From Mycolicibacterium rufum (GTDB lineage Bacteria > Actinomycetota > Actinomycetes > Mycobacteriales > Mycobacteriaceae): a DNA stretch of 64,000 bases. Numbering within the stretch: the stretch's first letter is position 1; the number at the start of each line of letters is the position of its first letter. The stretch spans positions 2,294,001 through 2,358,000 of the forward strand of contig NZ_CP092427.2 of assembly GCF_022374875.2 (NCBI RefSeq), written 5' to 3'. The notes under the pieces are model-generated. The model searched no databases. It was not told where the DNA came from and saw nothing but the letters and a program-made list of their open reading frames with translations. Shown here in pieces: positions 43,546 through 50,723 of this stretch. Position numbers and translations under genes: made by a program.

Positions 43546-45390
43546 ATGACTTCCACTCTCGACCCGCAGACTTCACCCCCCGAGACCACCGAGCTGACCC
43601 CGCAGCAGCGCGTCGACGCCTGGCTGGCCGACTTCGAAGCGGCGCTGGCCGTCCGCGACATCGAGCGCGCCGTCGGCATGTTCGCCGTCGACAGCTTCTG
43701 GCGCGACCTGGTGTCGTTCACCTGGAACCTCAAGACCCTCGAGGGCCGCGACCAGATCGCGGACATGCTGGGTGCGCGGCTGGTCGAGACCGACCCGTCG
43801 GGCTTCCGCACCCGCGAGGCGCCGACGCAGGACGGCTCCGGAGAGGACGCGTTGACGTCGGCGTTCATCGAGTTCGAGACCGGCGCGGGCCGCGGCACCG
43901 GGCATCTCCGTCTCAAAGGGGATCAGGCCTGGACGCTGTTGACCGCGCTGCAGGAACTGAAGGGCCACGAGGAGCCCAAGGGGGCGACCCGGGTGCTGGG
44001 CGCCGTGCACGGCGACGACCCCGATCCGCGGTCGTGGGCGGAGAAGAAAGCCGCCGAGGACGCCGAGCTCGGCCGCACCGTGCAGCCCTACGCGCTGGTG
44101 ATCGGCGGCGGGCAGGGCGGCATCGCCCTCGGCGCGCGGCTGCGTCAGCTGGGGGTGCCGGCGATCGTCGTCGACAAGCACGAGCGCCCCGGTGACCAGT
44201 GGCGCAAGCGGTACAAGTCGCTGTGCCTGCACGATCCGGTCTGGTACGACCACCTGCCCTATCTGCCGTTCCCGCAGAACTGGCCGGTGTTCGCGCCGAA
44301 GGACAAGATCGGCGACTGGCTGGAGTTCTACACCCGCGTGATGGAGGTGCCGTACTGGTCGAAGACGACGTGCCTGTCCGCCACGTTCGACGACGCGAGC
44401 GGGACCTGGACCGTCGAGGTCGACCGCGACGGCGAGCGCCTCACGCTGCGTCCGACCCAGCTGGTGCTCGCGACCGGCATGTCGGGCAAGCCGCATGTGC
44501 CGACGCTGCCCGGCCAGGACGTCTTCCGCGGCGAGCAGCACCACTCGTCGCAGCACCCCGGACCGGACGCATATGAAGGCCGCAAGGCTGTTGTTATCGG
44601 CTCGAACAACTCCGCCCACGACATCTGCAAGGCGCTCTACGAGAACGGCGTCGACGTCACCATGGTGCAGCGGTCCTCCACCCACATCGTCAAGTCCGAC
44701 ACCCTGATGGACATCGGCCTGGGCGACCTGTACTCCGAGCGGGCGCTGGCGGCCGGCATGACGACCGAGAAGGCCGACCTGACGTTCGCGTCGCTGCCGT
44801 ACCGGATCATGCACGAGTTCCAGATCCCGCTGTACGACCAGATGCGGGAGCGCGACAAGGAGTTCTACGACCGCCTCGAAGCGGCCGGCTTCGAATTGGA
44901 CTGGGGCGCAGACGGATCCGGCCTGTTCATGAAGTATCTGCGGCGGGGCTCGGGCTACTACATCGACGTCGGCGCGTGCGACCTGGTCGCCGACGGCCGG
45001 ATCAAGCTGGCGCACGGGCAGGTCGACCGCCTCACCGAGGACTCGGTGGTGCTGGCCGACGGCACCGAACTACCCGCCGACGTGGTGGTCTACGCGACCG
45101 GCTACGGCTCGATGAACGGCTGGGCCGCCGACCTGATCGGCCAGGAGGTGGCCGACCGGGTGGGCAAGGTGTGGGGCCTGGGCAGCGACACCCCGAAGGA
45201 TCCCGGGCCGTGGGAGGGCGAGCAGCGCAACATGTGGAAGCCCACGCAGCAGCCCAACCTGTGGTTCCACGGCGGTAACCTGCACCAGTCCCGGCACTAC
45301 TCGCTCTACCTCGCCCTGCAGCTGAAGGCCCGCTACGAGGGCATGCCGACGCCGGTGTACGGCCTGCAGGAGGTGCACCACCTGAGCTGA
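43546..45390 (+). CDS. Flavin-containing/Baeyer-Villiger-like monooxygenase with SnoaL-like N-terminus
   Basis: 614 residues. Residues about 20-150 form an NTF2/SnoaL-like domain (WLADFEAALAVRDIERAVGMFAVDSFW). FAD motif VIGGGQGGIALGARLRQLG at about 184-202, FxGxxxH-type FRGEQHHSSQH, NADPH motif VIGSNNSAHDICKAL, and YATGYGSMNG near the C-terminus. The usual Baeyer-Villiger motif ends HxxxW(P/D); here it is HSSQH, so simple FMO or hydroxylase chemistry is equally possible. Divergent from the butanediol dehydrogenase operon. Substrate probably a ketone or related small molecule, from context. Confidence 0.88.
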   Translation: MTSTLDPQTSPPETTELTPQQRVDAWLADFEAALAVRDIERAVGMFAVDSFWRDLVSFTWNLKTLEGRDQIADMLGARLVETDPSGFRTREAPTQDGSGEDALTSAFIEFETGAGRGTGHLRLKGDQAWTLLTALQELKGHEEPKGATRVLGAVHGDDPDPRSWAEKKAAEDAELGRTVQPYALVIGGGQGGIALGARLRQLGVPAIVVDKHERPGDQWRKRYKSLCLHDPVWYDHLPYLPFPQNWPVFAPKDKIGDWLEFYTRVMEVPYWSKTTCLSATFDDASGTWTVEVDRDGERLTLRPTQLVLATGMSGKPHVPTLPGQDVFRGEQHHSSQHPGPDAYEGRKAVVIGSNNSAHDICKALYENGVDVTMVQRSSTHIVKSDTLMDIGLGDLYSERALAAGMTTEKADLTFASLPYRIMHEFQIPLYDQMRERDKEFYDRLEAAGFELDWGADGSGLFMKYLRRGSGYYIDVGACDLVADGRIKLAHGQVDRLTEDSVVLADGTELPADVVVYATGYGSMNGWAADLIGQEVADRVGKVWGLGSDTPKDPGPWEGEQRNMWKPTQQPNLWFHGGNLHQSRHYSLYLALQLKARYEGMPTPVYGLQEVHHLS

Positions 45391-45418
45391 GCCGCGGGCG
45401 GGTGCGCAGAATAGGGGC

Positions 45419-47449
45419 GTGACGAACGCGCCTGAGGCCCCGGACCCCTACCTGTGGCTCGAGGAGGTGACCGGCGACGACGCGCTGGAGTGGGTGCGCG
45501 CCCACAACGAACCGACCGTCGCCGAGCTCGGCGGCGAGCGTTTCGAGCAGATGCGCGCCGAGGCGCTGGAGGTCCTCGACACCGACACCCGGATCCCCTA
45601 CGTCCGACGGCGCGGCGATTACCTCTACAACTTCTGGCGCGACGCGCACAACACCAAGGGCCTGTGGCGGCGCACGACGCTGGAGAGCTACCGCACCGAG
45701 GCGCCCGAGTGGGACGTCGTCATCGACGTCGACGAGCTGGCCCGCGCCGACGACACCAATTGGGTGTGGGCCGGTGCCGACGTCATCGAACCGGACCACA
45801 CCCGCGCGCTCGTCAGCTTGTCGCGCGGCGGCTCCGACGCCGCGGTGGTGCGCGAGTTCGACATGGCGACACGCACGTTCGTCGATGACGGGTTCGAGCT
45901 CGCGGAAGCCAAATCGCAGACCACCTGGGTCGACGAGGACACCCTGCTGGTCGGAACGGACTTCGGAGAGGGGTCGCTCACCGAGTCGGGGTATCCGCGG
46001 GTGGTCAAGCGGTGGCGGCGCGGGCAGCCGCTCGCCGAGGCGCAGACGATCTTCGAGGGGGATCCGGCCGACGTCCTGGTCGCCGCGTCGGTGGACCGCA
46101 CCCCCGGCTTCGAGCGCACCCTGATCAGCCGCGCACTGGACTTCTTCAACGAAGAGGTCTACGAGATGCGCGGGGACGAGCTGGTCAGGATCGACACCCC
46201 GACCGACGCCAGCATCTCGATCCACCGCACCTGGCTGCTGATCGAGCTGCGCACCGACTGGCACTACAACTACGGGCAGGCGTCGACGACGTATCCGGCC
46301 GGTTGCCTGCTCGCCGCGGACTACGCCGAGTTCCTTTCCGGGACAGCTGAACTGACCGCCGTTTTCACTCCCGACCAGCACACCAGCCTGCACCACTACG
46401 CCTGGACCCGCGACCGGCTGGTCGTGGTCACCCTCGCGGACGTGGCCAGCCACGTCGAGGTGCTGACCCCCGGAACGTGGACGTCGGAACCGGTGACGGG
46501 GCTGCCGGACAACACCAACACCGCGATCGTGGCGGCCGATCACCTCGGCGACGAGATCTTCCTCGACTCCTCGGGATTCGACACGCCGTCGCGACTGCTC
46601 CACGGCGCGGCCGGGGGCCCGCTGAGCGAGATCAAACGGGCGCCGTCGTTCTTCGACTCCGCCGACCTGTCGGTCGAGCAGTACTTCGCGACCTCCGACG
46701 ACGGCACCGCGATCCCGTACTTCGTCGTCGGCCATCGCCACCTGCACACCCCGGGGCCGACGCTGCTCGGTGGGTACGGCGGTTTCGAGGTGGCCCGCAC
46801 CCCCGGCTACGACGGCGTGCTGGGCCGGTTGTGGCTGTCCCGCGGCGGCACCTACGTGCTGGCCAACATCCGCGGCGGCGGCGAATACGGCCCGACCTGG
46901 CACACACAGGCGATGCGCGAGGGCCGGCATCTGGTCGCCGAGGACTTCGCCGCGGTGGCCCGCGACCTCGTCGCCCGCGGCATCACCACCGTCGATCGTC
47001 TGGGCGCACAGGGCGGCAGCAACGGCGGCCTGCTGATGGGCATCATGCTCACGCAGTACCCGGAGTTGTTCGGCGCGCTGGTCTGCAGCGTGCCGCTGCT
47101 GGACATGAAGCGCTTCCACCTGCTGCTGGCGGGTGCGTCCTGGGTCGCCGAGTACGGCGACCCGGACGATCCCGACGACTGGGAGTTCATCGCGAAATAC
47201 TCTCCTTACCAGAACATCTCGACGGATCGCCGCTATCCGCCGGTGTTGATCACCACGTCGACGCGCGACGACCGTGTGCACCCCGGGCACGCCAGGAAGA
47301 TGACCGCCGCACTGGAGGCCGCGGGTCATCCGGTGCGCTACTACGAGAACATCGAGGGCGGACACGCGGGCGCGGCGGACAATCCGCAGGTGGCCTTCCG
47401 CTCCGCGCTGATTTACGAATTCCTGCTGCGCACGCTGGGAGGCAACTGA
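45419..47449 (+). CDS. Prolyl oligopeptidase-family serine peptidase (S9A)
   Basis: 676 residues, counterpart of Rv0457c. N-terminal beta-propeller (DPYLWLEEVTGDDALEWVRAHN onward, to about 400) and C-terminal alpha/beta hydrolase. Catalytic Ser534 in AQGGSNGGLLMG, Asp in STRDDRVHPGHARK and His in IEGGHAGAAD. RGGGEYGPTWH is the substrate-side loop. No signal peptide, so cytoplasmic. GTG start. The next gene starts within its stop (TGATG). Confidence 0.92.
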   Translation: MTNAPEAPDPYLWLEEVTGDDALEWVRAHNEPTVAELGGERFEQMRAEALEVLDTDTRIPYVRRRGDYLYNFWRDAHNTKGLWRRTTLESYRTEAPEWDVVIDVDELARADDTNWVWAGADVIEPDHTRALVSLSRGGSDAAVVREFDMATRTFVDDGFELAEAKSQTTWVDEDTLLVGTDFGEGSLTESGYPRVVKRWRRGQPLAEAQTIFEGDPADVLVAASVDRTPGFERTLISRALDFFNEEVYEMRGDELVRIDTPTDASISIHRTWLLIELRTDWHYNYGQASTTYPAGCLLAADYAEFLSGTAELTAVFTPDQHTSLHHYAWTRDRLVVVTLADVASHVEVLTPGTWTSEPVTGLPDNTNTAIVAADHLGDEIFLDSSGFDTPSRLLHGAAGGPLSEIKRAPSFFDSADLSVEQYFATSDDGTAIPYFVVGHRHLHTPGPTLLGGYGGFEVARTPGYDGVLGRLWLSRGGTYVLANIRGGGEYGPTWHTQAMREGRHLVAEDFAAVARDLVARGITTVDRLGAQGGSNGGLLMGIMLTQYPELFGALVCSVPLLDMKRFHLLLAGASWVAEYGDPDDPDDWEFIAKYSPYQNISTDRRYPPVLITTSTRDDRVHPGHARKMTAALEAAGHPVRYYENIEGGHAGAADNPQVAFRSALIYEFLLRTLGGN

Positions 47450-48090
47450 TGACGATGGTCCGGGCGGGGTGCGCCGCGCTGCTCACCGCCGCGCTGGTGG
47501 TCACCGGCTGCGCCCGCGACGTCACCGGCACCGCGGTGACCGCCGCCGGTGGCGCGCCGGGCGGACAGGGACAGGGGCAGGGGCAGTGCGCCACCGTGAC
47601 CGCGCCGCTGACCGACGTGGAGCCGAAGAACCCGCGCGAGCCCACGCTGCGCGTCCCGGTGCCGTCGGGGTGGGAACGCAACACCGTGATGGACAATCAG
47701 ATCATCCGCTTCGCGATCGTCGCGCAGGATTTGATCGCCGATCAGTTCGCCCCCAACGCGGTGGTGACCCTCGAGTCGGTGCCCGGCAGCCAGGATCCCG
47801 AGGCGGTGTTCGCCCAGAACCGCAACAACCTGACCGCCATGATGGGCGCCTACGACCTGCGCACGGAGAGCAACACCACCTGCGGATTCCCCTCGGAGAC
47901 AACGCGGTACACCGCCCCGCCGATGGGTCCCGCGCCGCTGCGGCCGGTGATCATGCATGCCGTCGTCGCGCAGAGCCCGACCGCGACGTATCTGGCGACA
48001 CTCACCGTGCAGACCACCGACGCCGGCAATCCGACCTACATGCGTGACTCGTCGGAGATCGTCGACGGATTCCAGCTCGTCCTGCCATGA
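47449..48090 (+). CDS. LpqN/LpqT-like lipoprotein
   Basis: 213 residues. Signal peptide with lipobox LVVTGC (Cys about 21); then a short Gly/Gln-rich linker (GGQGQGQGQC) and the LpqN-type domain with LRVPVPSGWERNT and ATYLATLTVQTTDAGNPTYMRDSSEIVDGF. Family members bind periplasmic partners in mycobacterial envelope assembly, but this one is not assigned. ATG overlaps the peptidase stop (tgATGa). Confidence 0.85.
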   Translation: MTMVRAGCAALLTAALVVTGCARDVTGTAVTAAGGAPGGQGQGQGQCATVTAPLTDVEPKNPREPTLRVPVPSGWERNTVMDNQIIRFAIVAQDLIADQFAPNAVVTLESVPGSQDPEAVFAQNRNNLTAMMGAYDLRTESNTTCGFPSETTRYTAPPMGPAPLRPVIMHAVVAQSPTATYLATLTVQTTDAGNPTYMRDSSEIVDGFQLVLP

Positions 48091-48404
48091 CGATCTCGGA
48101 GGTCCTGCTGGTCGCCGGCGCCGCGATGCTGGTGGCCGGCATCGTCGTTCCGGGCTGGGACACCGCGCGGCTGCCCCGCCGAGCGGTCAAGCGCCGGCTG
48201 TACTGGGCGGCGACCGGCGCCGGGGTGGTCCTGCTGGTCCTGGGCGGTCTGCCCGACCTCCGCAGCTCGATCGCGCTGGCGGCGGCGGCGCTGATCCTGA
48301 TGACCGGGTGGGCCTACTTCCGGACCCCCAACATCAAGATCGGTGGCCGCATCCACTCGGCCGACCCCCCGATGCGCGAACCCGATCCTCCTGCGGGCAT
48401 GTAA
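48087..48404 (+). CDS. Small membrane protein, unknown
   Basis: 105 residues. Two or three TM segments (EVLLVAGAAMLVAGIVVPGW, LYWAATGAGVVLLVLGGLP, SIALAAAALILMTGWAYF) and a hydrophilic Pro-rich C-terminus. ATG overlaps the lipoprotein stop as ATGA. No family recognised. Confidence 0.65.
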   Translation: MTISEVLLVAGAAMLVAGIVVPGWDTARLPRRAVKRRLYWAATGAGVVLLVLGGLPDLRSSIALAAAALILMTGWAYFRTPNIKIGGRIHSADPPMREPDPPAGM

Positions 48405-48451
48405 CGGCCCCGGCTCCTGCGGGCACTACCGGTCAACGGAAAGGAGCCACC

Positions 48452-48922
48452 ATGACCACCTTGACCCACCGGTCCCGCCTCGACGCTGCGGACAGAGCCG
48501 GGTCGCTGGCGGCCCGCTACGGCCTGGTCGTCGTGATCGCCTGGATCGGCGCTCTGAAGTTCACCGCCTACGAGGCCGAGGGCATCATGGGCCTGGTCGC
48601 CGACAGTCCGCTGATGGGCTGGGTGTACGACATCGTGTCGGTGCGGACGTTCTCCGCGGCGCTGGGCGTTCTGGAGCTGACCGTCGCGGCGCTGATCGCG
48701 GTGAAGCCCTGGTGGCCAAGGCTTTCCGCGGTGGGCAGCGCAGTCGCCGTGGGGCTGTTCGTCAGCACGTTGAGCTTCCTGTTCACCACCCCCGGGGTGC
48801 TGGAGGCATCGGCCGGATTCGCGGTGCTGTCCTCGACCGGCCAGTTCTTGATCAAAGACGTTGCCTTGCTGGGCATCTCCGCGTGGACGCTCGCCGACGC
48901 GCTGCGGGGTTCCCAGGCGTGA
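48452..48922 (+). CDS. DUF417 (YkgB/RclC-like) membrane protein
   Basis: 156 residues; AAAGGAG six bases before the ATG. Four TM segments: YGLVVVIAWIGALKFTAYEAEG, FSAALGVLELTVAALIAVKP, VGSAVAVGLFVSTLSFLFTTPG, and FLIKDVALLGISAWTLADA. The first TM motif GALKFTAYEAEGI is the family signature. In Escherichia coli the family member RclC belongs to a reactive chlorine defence operon. The ECF sigma gene follows after about 25 bases. Confidence 0.85.
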   Translation: MTTLTHRSRLDAADRAGSLAARYGLVVVIAWIGALKFTAYEAEGIMGLVADSPLMGWVYDIVSVRTFSAALGVLELTVAALIAVKPWWPRLSAVGSAVAVGLFVSTLSFLFTTPGVLEASAGFAVLSSTGQFLIKDVALLGISAWTLADALRGSQA

Positions 48923-48947
48923 CATGTCGGGTTACGATCTCGCAGAA

Positions 48948-49583
48948 ATGACCGTCACCTCCGCCGAAGAGGACGACCTGATCGCGGCGCTGCGCGCCCG
49001 CGACGAGTCGGCCTTCGCCGCGCTGGTCGACCGGCACACCCCGGCCATGCTGCGGGTCGCGCAGGGCTATGTCGGCTCCCGTGAAGTCGCCGAGGACGTC
49101 GTGCAGGAGACCTGGATCGCGCTGCTGAAAGGCATCGACGGCTTCGAGGGCCGATCCTCGCTGCGGAGTTGGCTTTTCACGGTGCTGATCAACATCGCCA
49201 AGAAGCGCGGGCTGCGCGACCGGCGCGACACCGAGGTGCAGATCGCCGCCTACACCGGCGGCACCGTGAACCCGGCCCGGTTCTGCGACCGCGACGAGCG
49301 GTGGTCGGGGCACTGGCGGGACGGCGAGGAGCCCTCGCCGTTCCCCGAGTCGCCGGAGGGCTCGCTGCTGGGCGCGGAACTGATGGACGTGACGCGGCGG
49401 GAGCTCGACCGACTCCCCGAGCGACAGCGCCTCGTGGTCACGTTGCGCGACGTGTTGGACGTGGACTCGGCTGAGGTGAGCCGGCTGCTCGACATCACGA
49501 TGGCCAATCAGCGGGTGCTGCTGCACCGCGGCCGGGCGGCGATCCGGCAGGCGCTCGAGGATTACGTGAGGGACGCGAGGTGA
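48948..49583 (+). CDS. ECF RNA polymerase sigma factor
   Basis: 211 residues. Region 2 at about 15-85 (DESAFAALVDRHTPAMLRVAQGYV, then EDVVQETWIALLKGIDGFEG), region 4 at about 150-205 (ELDRLPERQRLVVTLRDVLD and SRLLDITMANQRVLLHRGRAAIRQ). I prefer the ATG at 48948: TACGAT nine bases before it is a -10 box that an ATG at 48924 would place inside the gene. The linker CDRDERWSGHWRDGEEPSPFPESPEGS is long, typical of one ECF subgroup. Anti-sigma gene overlaps its stop. Confidence 0.9.
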   Translation: MTVTSAEEDDLIAALRARDESAFAALVDRHTPAMLRVAQGYVGSREVAEDVVQETWIALLKGIDGFEGRSSLRSWLFTVLINIAKKRGLRDRRDTEVQIAAYTGGTVNPARFCDRDERWSGHWRDGEEPSPFPESPEGSLLGAELMDVTRRELDRLPERQRLVVTLRDVLDVDSAEVSRLLDITMANQRVLLHRGRAAIRQALEDYVRDAR

Positions 49584-49816
49584 CCGGACCGATGAACTGC
49601 GACGAGCTCGTGGAGCTGGTCACCGCCTACCTGGACGGAGCGTTGGATCCCGACGCGCGGGCACGCTTCGAGGCGCACCTGCACACCTGCGACGGCTGCG
49701 CGAACTACCTGCAGCAGTTCCGCACCACCATGGGCGCCCTGAGCAGGATCTGCGACGACGACATGCAGCCCGCCTTCCGGGACCGCCTGCTCGATGCGTT
49801 CCGCGATTGGCGATAG
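49580..49816 (+). CDS. Zinc-finger anti-sigma factor
   Basis: 78 residues. GTG at 49580 overlaps the sigma stop (GTGA). The anti-sigma zinc motif is HLHTCDGC (HxxxCxxC) with an upstream Cys in NCDELVE. There is no TM segment, so it is a soluble, probably redox-sensing factor that binds the ECF sigma factor encoded before it. LVTAYLDGALDPDARARFEAHL is the usual first helix. An ATG four codons in is an alternative start. Confidence 0.88.
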   Translation: MTGPMNCDELVELVTAYLDGALDPDARARFEAHLHTCDGCANYLQQFRTTMGALSRICDDDMQPAFRDRLLDAFRDWR

Positions 49817-49826
49817 AACTGCACAG

Positions 49827-50723
49827 GTGAGCGCTTTCGAGACGATTCTGTACCGGGCCGAGGCGCCCGTCGCCACCATCACGCTGAACCGGCCCGAGCG
49901 GCTCAACACGATCGTCCCGCCGATGCCCGACGAGATCGAGGCGGCGATCGGGCTGGCCGAACGCGACCCTGCCGTCAAGGTCATCGTGCTGCGCGGCGCC
50001 GGCCGGGCGTTCTCCGGCGGCTACGACTTCGGCGGCGGGTTCGAGCACTGGGGCGAGGCGATGAACACCGACGGCCGGTGGGACCCCGGCAAGGACTTCG
50101 CGATGGTCAGCGCCCGCGAGACCGGGCCGACGAGCAAGTTCATGGCGATCTGGCGGGCGTCCAAACCGGTGATCGCGCAGGTGCACGGCTGGTGCGTCGG
50201 CGGCGCGAGCGATTACGCCCTGTGCGCCGACCTCGTCATCGCCAGCGACGACGCCGTGATCGGCACCCCGTATGCCCGCATGTGGGGCGCCTACCTGACC
50301 GGCATGTGGCTCTACCGGCTGAGCTTGGCCAAGGTGAAGTGGCATGCGCTCACCGGTGAACCGCTGACCGGAAAGGAAGCCGCGGCCGTCGAACTCATCA
50401 ACGAGTCGGTGCCCTTCGAGCGTCTCGAGGCGCGGGTGGCGGAGATCGCGGCGAAGCTGGCGACCATTCCGCTGTCGCAGTTGCAGGCGCAGAAGCTGAT
50501 CGTCAACCAGGCCTACGAAAACATGGGCCTGGCGTCGACGCAGACGCTGGGCGGGATCCTCGACGGACTGATGCGTAACACCCCCGACGCGCTGCGGTTC
50601 ATCGACACCGCCGCCACCGGCGGCGTGCGCGCCGCGGTCGAGCAACGCGACGGCCCCTGGGGCGATTACAGCCAGGCGCCGCCGGAGCGGCAGCCCGACC
50701 CGTCACACGTCATCGAGCCCTAG
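49827..50723 (+). CDS. echA2: Enoyl-CoA hydratase/isomerase
   Basis: 298 residues, crotonase fold, counterpart of Rv0456c. TLNRPERLNTIVPPM and GAGRAFSGGYDFGGGFEHW form the CoA pocket and oxyanion region; HGWCVGGASDYALCADLVIASDD follows. The Glu pair of true hydratases is not clear from this reading (GTPYARMWGAYLTG), so isomerase or another crotonase activity is possible. GTG start. Its TAG stop shares the tetranucleotide CTAG with the stop of the convergent helicase gene. Confidence 0.88.
   Translation: MSAFETILYRAEAPVATITLNRPERLNTIVPPMPDEIEAAIGLAERDPAVKVIVLRGAGRAFSGGYDFGGGFEHWGEAMNTDGRWDPGKDFAMVSARETGPTSKFMAIWRASKPVIAQVHGWCVGGASDYALCADLVIASDDAVIGTPYARMWGAYLTGMWLYRLSLAKVKWHALTGEPLTGKEAAAVELINESVPFERLEARVAEIAAKLATIPLSQLQAQKLIVNQAYENMGLASTQTLGGILDGLMRNTPDALRFIDTAATGGVRAAVEQRDGPWGDYSQAPPERQPDPSHVIEP

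Noticed and set aside
43436..43546. The longer start of the monooxygenase at 43426
   Set aside because: It would overlap the divergent dehydrogenase start and encode the regulatory dyad; the ATG at 43546 gives the normal NTF2 start.
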